A stretch of DNA of 64,000 nucleotides from the NCBI RefSeq assembly GCF_947507565.1, contig NC_089177.1:2976001-3040000 (forward strand). The letters are read 5' to 3'. This DNA comes from Oscarella lobularis. Lineage: Eukaryota > Porifera > Homoscleromorpha > Homosclerophorida > Oscarellidae. This document shows positions 17,401-27,779 of the stretch, piece by piece. Both the position numbers and the translations under genes were made by a program. Within the stretch, counting starts at the first letter, position 1, and every line of letters begins with the position of its first letter. The notes beneath the pieces were generated by a model. The model did no database searches. It had not been told where the DNA came from and saw nothing but the letters and a program-made list of their open reading frames with translations.

Positions 17401-20400
17401 CAGTTCAGTACTCACTCGACGGAGGTGTATCATGGACGAATCTCAAAGCGATGACGTAAGAAATTCAAATCATAAGGATCACGCAATGAGTCTCGTTTCA
17501 GGAATTTTTATCAATATCATCGGACGGCAACGGTCATGAATGTTCCTGTTCCTGCAGCTGCTCGGACTTTGTCGACTCGCTTCCGCTTCTTCCAATATGG
17601 TTTTTTCTCTACGATTGGCGTTTCGGCGTGGGCCATCGACGATTTATACATTAGCGGATTCACTGCCGGAAACGAAACGGAGTTTGTTGAAGAGTGAGTT
17701 TGCGCAAGCGTGTTGTTCTTTTCTTTGATTTTTTCTCTCCAGCTTTGAGCCTTTGACGGAAGACAAATGGCTCTTCACTACCGGCGGTCAAGCTGCGGCT
17801 GGAAAATGCGGCCGGAACGGTGGGCAAACACTCTACTTTAGCGGAGCGTCTTCTGTTCAGGAAAACGCCGTGACGAAAGTCCAATCGGTGTCCGTGTTGC
17901 CGTACATTCAAATCAACGAGTCTCTAGACTCGTCTGTTCCTAGCAGGTAGGAATGAACTAGTCAGGAAAATCAGACCTCACCCGTCATCGATTTAGCTGG
18001 ACTGTCAAAGGAGGTGCTTTGTCGACTCGATGCGGTACCGTCAATACAGGCTCAGCTCTTGTTTTTGATCAACGCGGCAAGCGCGAGCTCATTACAAACG
18101 ACGTAGACACCACCGTTTCAAATCGACTTACATTCTATCTTCTAATTGGTATCCTACAGAACCTTCAAAGGGCTCACACTCACTTTATTTTTTGTTTTGG
18201 TAAGGCGGTAATCCCTTGAAGAATCAATTCTGTGACAATGCTGAACAATACGACGAAAGCGTGTTTTTGAGTTACTCTACGGATGGCGGCGTCAGTTGGA
18301 CGAGCTGGGTAGTTTACCAGTTTGATCAGTATAAGGTATTGCAGTGTGAAAACCGGTTTTCTTGTTTCAATTTTCTTTTGTCTGTAAAAGGATCCTCAAT
18401 TTGTATCGGAAGTCGTTCCATCTGCGGCTCAGTCTCCAGCGACTCGTTTCCGCTGGATGCAACAGAGCAACGACGGCGCTAGCACAGATGTTTGGTCCAT
18501 CGATTCGATCACATTTCTTCAACAGATAGATCACGCTGAGTACGTCGCTCAATTTGACATTAATGTCGGCTGCGGACAGTACGCGTCAAGCCAAAGCGGA
18601 AGGTTAATAGAAAAGATAATTGCGCTTGTCAATTGGCTACAGTGTCTTGCATTAGTGTCTCTTTTGATTTCGTGGCACTAGACGGATCTTCGTCGACGTG
18701 GCGTTCTGTACTAGAGGACTGCGTGCCGGGATCCTGCTTTAACATCAGCTACTTTCAGAAAGCGTCCGTCTACTACAGCACTGGAGGGTACTAAGACTGA
18801 TTTCGAATCGTGGCTTAAATATTATTTATTACAAAGGTGGCAGCGAGTCACAATTGCGTTGCCATCGGAGGCCGTCACATCGGCCACCCAGTTCCGATGG
18901 CATCGATCAGAGTCTGGGCTGGGACCGTGGGCGATAGACAACGGTACGATTTTCCTGCGTTGTAGTTCATACTTATTCTTTCTCCGTAGTCTTTATTGGC
19001 CATTCTTGTCCTATGAGATGTAGCGGTCGTGGAAAGTGTATGCCTGGAAGTTGCCTGTAAGCATTGACATATTTTTGATTAGTAAGTTTATTAGATTGCT
19101 CAACTCTTAGATGCGATCCCGACTTTACTGGTGCCCAATGCGAGACACCGATAGAAAACTACGTGACAGAACTTAAGGACTCATTCTCCACCAGTCTTCC
19201 TCTTGACTCAAAGAAGTGGCTTCTCTCTCAAGGGGTAACCGGTACCCAACCGGTACGATGCGGCTCAGTCGGACGTAAGGAAAATGATACGTCTCTTGTC
19301 TATACACATCTATCTATTTTCTTTTTTAGTTGCTGGTCCTACAGCACTACTTTTCTCTCAAGTCGGTCCTCGTCAATTGATCTCCATCGATCTCGATACG
19401 ACGTCCGTAGAGCGAGTTGAATTTGAAATTCGCATTGGCACCTATTCGTCGAGGGATTCGTCGTGCAATCGCGTCGACTCCGTCGACGAAGGCGTTCTTG
19501 TTCATCACTCCAACGACGGCGGACTCACGTGGCAACTGCTCAAAAACTTGGCATACAACGGATATACGATCCCGGCTCACATTGTCATCGAATTGCCGAC
19601 AGGCGCTCAATCAAAAGCGACGCGATTCCGCTGGTGGCAGCCTCGCAACCAAGGCCTCAACAGAGACGAATGGGTCTTGGGAAATGTCTTCATCGGTGGA
19701 CAGTCAACGCCGAGCGTTATACTGGAAGAAGCCTTTGATCCCATTGACGACGGCAATTGGTTGTTTTACCCGAACGGCGTCGTTCGATCGTACTGTCAGA
19801 GTGGCGATGGAGATGCGCTCGTCTTTTCCGGCAACGTCGGACTGCGATACGTGACGACGCGCGATCTCCGCGTCTTTGCCGATGCCTACGTCATTTTCAA
19901 TTTGAACATTGGCTGCGGTTCCAACTTCTTCTCCGATCGGTACAACGTTCAATTGCAGTACTCGCTCAATCACGGCGCGACGTGGACGACGATATCATCA
20001 GCCTTGACGGACCAGTCGTCTTTCAGGGCTGGTCTCTATCGCTATTGGAAGCGCGTCATCGTTTCTCTTCCCGACGCCACCGTCTCAAAGTAAGCAGCGA
20101 TGCGCGAGAAAATCTCTTCGGCATGTTACTGTATTTCTAGTCAAACTCGCTTTCGCTGGTACCAGCCGTCTTATTCGAGCGATTTCACTTGGGCTATCGA
20201 TAACGTGTATATCGGTGCCGCCTGTCCGAATTTGTGCAGTGGTCACGGCCAGTGTCGTAGCAATGCCACTCGTACGGGTTTGGTGTGCGATTGCGACGCC
20301 GGATTCGGTGGCGTAGATTGCCAACCGACGGCTCCGTTGGCCACGGAGCTGCTTGAATCGTTTGAAAACGAGGCGAGTTTGAAGAAGAATTGGGCTTCGT

Positions 20401-22303
20401 ACGAGGGCGGTGCAATCGGCACGACTTGTGGCGTTCTTGCTAGCGGAAACAGCCTGTATTTCACGAGAGCTGGACATCGCGCCGCCGAAACGAAGGACAT
20501 GGACCTTAGAACGGCAACGTGAGAAGAAAGAGTCATTAGTAAAATAAAGTGTGGAAATTTCTCTCCTCTTAGATTCCTTTCCTTCTTTGTTCGGATGGGA
20601 TTGAGTAGCAGCGGTCAATGCAGCTATCCGTCTCAAACGTTGGAAAGCGTCGTTCTTCAGTATTCAACCAACGCCGGCGCTCAGTGGACAACCGGCTACA
20701 TCGTCTCCTATGCGTCCTATCGCGGAAACGGTCGTCCTGGCCTAATAGTTTATGAAATTCCTGCAAGCGCTCAAACGGCAGCAACTCGATTCCGCTGGTG
20801 GCAGGCGTTTAATTCGGGTCAGAATAGAGACGGGTGGGCTATCGACAGCGTCTACATCGGCGGCAACCTGCCGTTCGCCCGATCGCTCTCGGAAACGTTC
20901 ACGCCCAACATCACTAGCTCGCAGTGGACCGCGTATCTCAACGCCCGCGTCGGTTTGTATTGCGGTAGAACAAACGCGTTGATCTTTGACTCGAGTATCA
21001 GTGCGGGAGGCCTTCGCTACATCGCCTCTAAACCGCTCGACGTTACCGTCAACACTTCGTTCGTTCAATTCACTCTCGACGTCGGCTGCGGTCACGGTAA
21101 CGCGTCCGAAACGGTGAATCTTCAGTACACGCCCGGAATTCCAAGTTCCGGAAGCATCTCGACGTTTCTTCGCGACGTCTGCAAGTACGGATCCGTTTGT
21201 CCAAACGGCTATGATCTCAAATCGTCGTACGACTCACCGACGTTTGGCACGTGGGGCCGAATAACCATTCCCCTGCCCGCTGCCGCCCAAACGCCGTACA
21301 GTGCTTTTAAGTGGGAGCAGCCGTCGTTTACGTCTGTGACGTCGTGGGCGCTCAGCGACGTCTACATCGGCGCCGAGTGTCCGGGGATGTGCTCCGGACA
21401 CGGAACGTGCCGTCCGGGCGGAACGTGCGACTGCGATCCTGGGTTCAACGGACCTAAGTGCGTAGCGTCGCTCAATTCAATTCCCAATCGACTCGAAGAC
21501 GACTTTGAGGGCGGTAAGTTTTCCAGCAGCGCATGGAGCGTAATTGCCGGCGGCAGTTTGTCAACCGCGTGTGGCACTATTGGAAGTGGGCAGTCAATGT
21601 ATTTCAATTCAGCTGGTACTCGATTGGCAGCGACGAAAGATGTTAACGTGCCTGGTCCTTCGTAAGCGAAGAGGAATGTTCTTGTCAGCGGCGATTTGAT
21701 TTCCTGTTTTCTTTTAGATATCTTCAATTTTCTATCGGAATTGGTAGCGGTGGTTGCAAAGCTGCCGACTCAAACGAAGACGTTCTTCTTCAGTATTCAA
21801 CCGATGGCGGAATGACGTGGAATTTGCTTAGAGTCTTGGGATACAGCTCGTATCGCGTAGCGGAAACGGTAACGATCGATTTATCATCGGCGGCCCAGTC
21901 AAATGCGACGCGATTCCGATGGTGGCAGACGAGCCACAGTGGATCGGGATATGACAACTGGGCTATAGACGACGTTGTCATTGCTGCATATTCCATAGGA
22001 AAGACGGACACGACGACGGGCGACGGAAGCGCTATACCAATGTGGGCGTGGATCGTACTTGCCGTGGGTGTTGTTCTACTTATTGTTATTGTTGTTGCTG
22101 CCGTTATTATTGTCAAGAAACGAACGGGCAGTAAGCGCGCCGAGATAGGCGGCGCGACCCAGTTTGGCAATCCCGTGTACAGATCAGCTTCATTTGACAG
22201 AGCGGGATCCGAAGCCACTGCCAGTGGATTGGACCAGCCTATTGATGATAAAGACATTGACCCTTCGTCCTACGTCGCTGGGCCGGCGGACGAATCGTAC
22301 TAG
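11464..22303 (+). CDS. Transmembrane reelin-like receptor with EGF and fibronectin type II modules
   Basis: This is a very large multi-exon gene for an extracellular protein built from reelin-type repeats (…VEYS.DGG..W…, …T..RW.Q…DEW.L..V.IG…). Four similar tandem modules occupy about 12.4-15.05 kb. Reelin-style EGF domains follow each subrepeat pair at about 15.5-15.8, 17.0-17.08, 19.0-19.15, 20.22-20.33 and 21.38-21.46 kb (CPNLCSGHGQC and similar). A fibronectin type II module (CVFPF … WC … GKWGYC) lies at about 15.54-15.70 kb. Near the end is one hydrophobic helix (MWAWIVLAVGVVLLIVIVVA, about 22040-22100), then KKRTGSKR and a tail of about 60 residues with QFGNPVYRS. Vertebrate reelin is secreted, so the membrane anchor is unusual. 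The 5' end is uncertain (see 10534-10558); the stop at 22301-22303 is secure. Confidence 0.85.
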
Positions 22304-22545
22304 CAACCGGAGGCAGTGACGATCGACTTTATCATGATACGTGACGCTGTATGCTGTGCAACTTCATCGCTGAGTTGTTTTCTTGCGCGCTTTGTGTCAA
22401 ACGTCTGTCTTCTAATACAGTATAGAACCTCTCTCTAATAATATCTTACGCGTCAGATTTACATGTATGGATGATGATGGTTACCATTCACGTGATCGCG
22501 TGACCGTCACGCACCACTAACGTAACTGTAGCCTAGCTGTTTGCT

Positions 22546-24064
22546 ATGGCGGCTTCGTTCATAACGCGTGAGCCTCGTTTATGATAGGCAACGACTTCTT
22601 CTGACAACGGTGTTTAGTCAGCGACGCCTTGCCGATCCGCGTAACCGCGCGCGACGTCGAGAAATACCCCGTTCTTGTCAATTTACTCGAACGTCTCGCC
22701 CAAGACGTTCTAAGTCGCGACGGAATAACGATTGCTACTCAGAGGGAACTCGATGCAGTAAGAAATCGTTTTCGCTGTTCGAAGAGTGAATTCTCACTTC
22801 CCGCAAGGCAAACGTCGCCTTACAAGCGACAAGATACCGCTATCTCCAGCGAAAGGAAATCTTCAACGAACTCGAAGAGCTCCTAATCGATTACGAACTA
22901 AGTCAATCGTCGGCCGATTCTGGCGTGAAACTGGCCTCGAGTTCTGACGTAGGTCTTCGTATAAAGAAAAGCTGTTTATACCCGTTCCTTTTCCTTAGGT
23001 TTATGAAGTGCTGCAGGAGTCGTTGATCCTGGGCTCGGCTTTGCAGCATCTGAGTTTGCCAGCAACGGAGCATCCACGGAGTGCCGATGTCAGTCTGTTG
23101 GGACTGAAAGGCGATGTGCTGAGGTCACTGGATCCGAGAAGAGGAACACTGCAGCAGGTTGACATTTTACGAGTTTCCATAACCTTTATAAGGCTACTCT
23201 TTCTTTTAGCACTTGGAAGGGATTCAGCAGAGCGTGATCCCAGAATTGGAGTCTCGATTGAAAAATCGATGCAAGAAACTTGTACACGCTCACTTCTCGG
23301 AACGCGAAGGAGGTGAGTCTGTGCAGCATAATCTATTGCTACATAGAGTATCTGTCGTTAGAAAGCGATCGTCTCGTATTGGCCAAGGCAGCTCAGCTGT
23401 CTGGTGTTATTGAAGCAGAAGTAAAGAAAATCAATGAAGAACGAGCGAAAGTAAGACGGCAGCAGATTGTTGAAGAGGAGAAGTTTTGGGAATACTACAA
23501 GGTACAAAGGCACACTACAGACAGGCGCAGTTCGAATTCACTTTTTTACTTAATCGAATAGTCACTCTGTGAGAGTCTGAGTGTTGCCGGAGATGTGCTA
23601 ACCGAACAAAGACTTAAGTCTCATCCGCAGGAAGTGAAAGCGACGAGCGATTGGCTTGCAGCTCGCTGCGACGCCATGTGCTTAAAGCTGAGGTAAAAGA
23701 AGCGAAAAGTTGCTAGAACCACTATTTCTCTTTGTTGTAGAGTTTTGAAGTGTCAAGTTCTTCGTGATATTTACACTCCAGAGGCCGTGTCCGCTCTGAA
23801 GCAGATTAGGTCAGGCGTGCTTTTTGCGTGTCTTTGCACCCATGATTTTCTGGTGGTAGAAAACAACTGCAGAATCTTCAGCTGCAGTGTGAAGTAGAGA
23901 AACAGCGTCTGACTCAGACGTTACACGGATACCGTTCTGTTGGTCCGGAATTCGAAAAGATCGTCGCAGAGTATAGTCGAGTGAATGAAGAAGTCGAAAA
24001 CAAGAAGTGGGCTCTACAGGAACTAAACCACACGATGCAAGCGCGTCTAGATCATCAACAGTAA
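22546..24064 (+). CDS. HAUS4: HAUS augmin-like complex subunit 4
   Basis: HAUS4 is part of the eight-subunit augmin complex that recruits gamma-tubulin to spindle microtubules for branching nucleation. The ATG at 22546 gives MAASFIT, spliced at 22556 to LSDALPIRVTARDVEKYPVL. Later exons give YRYLQRKEIFNELEELLIDY, GDVLRSLDPRRGTLQQ, QSVIPELESRLKNRCKKL, VLAKAAQLSGVIEAEVKK and KCQVLRDIYTPEAVSALKQI. The last exon contains GPEFEKIVAEYSRVNEEVEN then KKWALQEL, matching the conserved (E/D)F(D/E)(R/K)(L/I)V…ENKRWALQE ending of the family. The protein is largely helical and coiled-coil, as expected. One exon plus 3' flank is duplicated at 9855-10142. Confidence 0.85.
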
Positions 24065-24485
24065 TTACACCTCCTATTAGGCTACAGTAGTTATTTGAGA
24101 AAGGAAAAGCATTTCTTTTTTTTGCGTCCGTCCTAAATGGTGTTTTAGAAAAAATCATCAGCCTTCATCGCAAAACCGAGTTTTCCAAGGGGAACTTTCC
24201 GGGCTGCGGTGGTCGCTACAGTATATTAACTAGTAAACCAACCAATTTCTCTCTTACAAAGAAAAGGAAAACAAATTTTTTTGGTAGGGCCACAGAAATT
24301 TTGGTAGGGCCTGGCCCGACCTGGCCCACCCTTAGCGACGCCACTGGTCACGAGGCCCATTATCAGCTCGCAGTTGGGTTTGCGTGCTGCAAGCGAAGCT
24401 CGCAGCACGACAAACCCAACGTGCTCCTTTACTGCGTTCCCTTGATAAACGTTACTAAGTAAGATCATTGTTATGTGCCCGTTAT

Positions 24486-24562
24486 GTTTAATAGTATTTA
24501 TTCTTGGCGGCAAGCATAGATATATCAGCATATTGTTATATCTATGCTCTAAACTATTAAAC
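24486..24562. repeat. Small two-step palindrome
   Basis: Outer arms GTTTAATAGT (24486) and ACTATTAAAC (ending 24562), and inner arms AGCATAGATATA (24513) and TATATCTATGCT (ending 24548), are exact reverse complements. The left side has 17 unpaired bases between its arms. This looks like a miniature fold-back element or its terminal hairpin. Just upstream (24280-24350) is a stretch that, read on the minus strand, contains the GTGGCGTCGCTAAGGGTGGG type of sequence often found at repeat ends; that association is from general experience. Confidence 0.65.
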
Positions 24563-24629
24563 ACAATCCGGGGTTACTATCTACTGTGACGTCACGTTTT
24601 CGGTAGCATTTTCTTCAAAATACGGGAGA

Positions 24630-24660
24630 TTATGACATCACAATGAATGTGATGTCATAA
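24630..24660. repeat. Perfect 13-bp palindrome with 5-base loop
   Basis: TTATGACATCACA (24630-24642) and TGTGATGTCATAA (24648-24660) are exact reverse complements around ATGAA. The arms carry TGACATCA/TGATGTCA, a CRE/ATF-like half-site pair, about 200 bp upstream of the gene starting at 24864. It may be a hairpin of a repeat or a binding site; the sequence does not decide. Confidence 0.7.
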
Positions 24661-24712
24661 AGGCACCTTTGTGTGTGATTGGCCTAAGAGCGATTGTGAC
24701 GTGAGCGTTACC

Positions 24713-24744
<32 letters not shown>

Positions 24745-24746
24745 GC
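24713..24746. repeat. (GACA)n microsatellite
   Basis: About eight tetranucleotide units of GACA run from 24713, followed by an interrupted pair of units to about 24760. It lies in the repeat-rich gap between HAUS4 and the next gene (24065-24863), which otherwise holds the palindromes at 24486 and 24630. Confidence 0.9.
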
Positions 24747-24863
24747 CCAGACAGACAGGACCACTCTTTCCGATTTTGGCCGATCACGTTTGGGAGGGGA
24801 ATTAATTGATTAGGGAAGCGATTAAGCAAGACTACAGTAGCACGCATGCGTAAGGCGAACAAA

Positions 24864-26311
24864 ATGTCGGAGCAGTAAGTCCCCCGGCTTGCACCGATAT
24901 CGCTGTCGTATAGAAATACCACTGCGACGAAAGACGCCTCTGGACCGGCGGCGATGGATTCGTCCGCCGCTAGCGCTGCTAGCGACAAAGGTCGACTCTC
25001 CAAAGCCTTCCAGATTTTGACTAGCTAAATATTTGATAGATTCTACTGCGGACCTGCTTATTAAGATGATGCGTCATCAGCGGAATTTCATGTTTCGTTA
25101 CAAGAAGTTTGGGAAGCATACCCATATTGCTGGTGACCGTTTCTCACGAATTGACAACTCTATCCTGGGCTCAAGCTTTACAAATTACGTCGTTCCCTCC
25201 TTTGGCATCCCAGATACCCTCTTCAGCCGCGGCCTCTTTTCCGGCTTTGACGACGAGAAGGAATATCCGAAAGCAAGGAGGCGTCTGTCCGAGTTTGCTA
25301 GTAAATACAAGGAGAAAGGCATCGTCATCCCCGAAATTAAAGGTGAATTCGACGTTCATCGTTTTTTGGCGAAGGAAGTCATCTACCCATTGACGGGCTG
25401 CTGTTGGCTTTCAAAGCATGATCACGGGCAGACAAAGACAAAACACCCGGAAAAGTACGGCAACGTTAAGCTGTGCCACACCGGATTGGGAGACGAAATG
25501 ACCTGGCACGGGTCGTTGGATATGATATCAAAAGTCACAGTTGAAGATGATGAAGAGGATGATAATGAAGATGGTGATCAAGATGATGGTTCTAATATGA
25601 CGCCAGTGGCTGTAGCTTCACCGTCACCGTCCGACTTACCGAACAACAGCTTTTCTAGTAGTGAAGATGACTTGGAGTCAGCAGTAGCATCAGAAGTGAA
25701 GTTGCCAAACGAGGGTATGTACAAATTACAGCTTTGGTTTTAATAACTGCAACCTAATTTTGTATTTAGATCTCTCGATTCATATGCCTCAGGTTAGTGC
25801 CCAGGTTGTAGTCTGGTCATTTGTTCGGCATCACCGGCATCCGGACGAGAATCCGCTTGTTCCAGCGATAATAATCAACATGCGCTCATTTCGTGTCGTT
25901 ATGTATGACTGTTTGCATGACGTTTTTCTGGAACTCACTGATGATGTCCCGTTTTTGGACAAGACGGGTAAATTCAACTTGACGTCCATCGCTTATCTGT
26001 GGGTGATATTGCACCATTCAATGTTTTTGGCTCAACTCGAACTTACCGACGGAACGGCTGGAGAAGGCAAGAGTGGATTTTTGGATTTGGCAGAAAGTCT
26101 GGAATGGAAGCAACATTACATCGCACTTAAGCACTATCACAAGACCTTTACCGTCTGTAGGGAGAAATCGCCAACCCATGTACCGATTGGGCTCCCCGCG
26201 GACTTCCTCCCAACGAAAAACCCACGAAAGAGAAAAAGGTCAAGTAAACCAATACGCAGACTGGCAAAAAGTGAAACCGATTTGATTTGCAACTCTACTA
26301 CACGAAGGTGA
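24864..26311 (+). CDS. Uncharacterised protein with possible PD-(D/E)XK nuclease pattern
   Basis: Splicing in phase at 24875/24916 or so, then 24989/25040, gives MSEQNTTATKDASGPAAMDS, continuing into TADLLIKMMRHQRNFMFRYK. A long exon follows to about 25714, then a last exon from 25771 to the stop at 26309-26311. Landmarks are KGEFDVHRFLAKEVIYPLTG, LCHTGLGDEMTWHGSLDMI, an acidic Asp/Glu stretch (about 25541-25590), ASEVKLPNE, QVSAQVVVWSFVRHHRHPDE and IINMRSFRVVMYDCLHDVFL. WHGSLD followed by EVK could be the D and ExK of a PD-(D/E)XK fold; that is inference. I recall similar lineage-expanded proteins in marine invertebrates but can name no family. The tail is rich in Lys/Arg (KNPRKRKRSSKPIRR), suggesting nuclear location. 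The repeat-rich 5' flank leaves a mobile-element link possible. Confidence 0.6.
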
Positions 26312-26588
26312 AGTTCTGAATGTCTGTTCTTTTGGATGGCAAACGTAGATCTAGCACTACAAGTTCAATCGTTGCGAGTAAATGAAAAAGTTTGTGATGT
26401 ATGTGATGTATGTAGCATAATAGATTTTCTATAGTGGCACCTGATAGATGGTGCATTCGTCACCGTGGCAACGTTTTCTAACAAGAATGGGGCATCTCGC
26501 GACTCGGGCCGAATGGTCCGCGATGACGACAAGCGGCGTCAAACTCGAGTTCAGCTAGCGCAACGAAAGTCTCACGCCTGCCGTTTCT

Positions 26589-27666
26589 TTACAGTTCATC
26601 ATGTTTATCACTTGGCACCCAGTTCCTTTTGAAATAGTCCATAACCTGGCGTTGTTGAATTTCAAATTGTGGTAGAATCATTGCTCTTTGGTACCGTGTT
26701 TCTGACGGCTTCGTCTAGTGTCGTCGGCTCCCAATGAATCAAACGTTCCGCCTTTTTCGTATCAATGGGCCCACATCGAACAGATGGATATAAGTAACTT
26801 CTCACTGTGTCATCAGAGAATACAATATTGTCAGAAGACAAGTCAATTTCCCTTCCCATCATCATCAGCAATTCTTTCAGTGTGGGTCTCTATTCCTCTC
26901 CTCAGTGACTTGAAGAATCAAATCAGCAACATCAGGCGCATAAACGAAGCTCAGACGTTGATTGGCCAAGTAGGACGTCATGTAAATCGGCCTACCAATC
27001 TTCCCGTGCGTCTCCAACCAAAGCAGGTACGCCCACCACCGATTCCCCGCGGTCCAATCACGTCGGGAAGACGCAGAACGACGTAGGGAAAGCCGCCGTT
27101 CCTTCGCTGCTCGACAAGCAGCTCCTCGCAGCCCAACTTTTGGTGCCCGTAATCATCTAGCTCCCTCATACGTCGCCGTTCAGTCGGCGACGAAGGACGC
27201 ACGGCATCTTCCTCGCGTCGAAATCGTCCCGCCCCCTCGTCGTCATCGAACGACGGCACCGTGACGTCATAGACCGAATCGGTTCCGATGTAAACATACA
27301 GTTAGCACTTCGATGACGTCAGCCATGTTGTTGATTCGATACGAGCTGAAGTCGACGACGACGTCGTAGGCGTCGTCGTGCGACGATTGCAAACGGTTCG
27401 CAGCGACGAATTCGGTTGCGATCGCACGTCAGAATGCGATTTGCGCGCGGAGCAATTCGCGTCGCCGAGTCCCAATACCAATTGCCTCGATTCAATAGCG
27501 TAATCTCGACGTCGTCGTCGTCGCCAGTCGCCGATTCGACGAGCCGATGAACGTACTCGGAACCGAGCATGCCATTGCCACCGAGAACGAGAATTCGGCG
27601 TCGAGCACTAGTCGCTCCTATCAGGGAAAAGTAAACTAACGTAAACTCCACTTTTAGAAACATCAT
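26589..27666 (-). pseudogene. NAD-dependent epimerase/dehydratase with signal peptide and HDEL end, frameshifted
   Basis: This is an extended short-chain dehydrogenase (sugar epimerase type). It begins with a signal-peptide-like MMFLKVEFTLVYFSLIGATS, then the Rossmann motif RRRILVLGGNGMLGSEY, LLNRGNWYWDSA and CDRN. Further pieces lie in other frames: YDVVVDFSSYRINNMADVIE, YIGTDSVYDVTVPSFDDDE, YVVLRLPDVIGPR, GRPIYMTSYLANQRLSFVYA, TLKELLMMMG, ERLIHWEPTTLDEAVRNTV and a final NWVPSDKHDEL. Five one-base shifts (near 27418, 27292, 27044, 26882 and 26691) break the reading. No internal stop occurs within the correct frames, and no introns are needed in about 1.08 kb, unlike all neighbours. It may be a young, possibly retrocopied pseudogene, or an intact gene with local sequence errors. 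The signal peptide and HDEL point to the ER lumen. Confidence 0.7.
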
Positions 27667-27779
27667 CTATTCGCGCACGTGACGGTTACGCACGCGCGAT
27701 CACAATTGCACTCAACCTTAGCATAAAAAGGTCTTTATCGCCTTACCCCGAGTGCGACGACGTTTCGCAGAGTCTATTC

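Noticed and set aside
24713-24765. Short regular repeat as a CRISPR-like array
   Set aside because: It is a simple GACA tetranucleotide array with no spacers, in a eukaryotic context.
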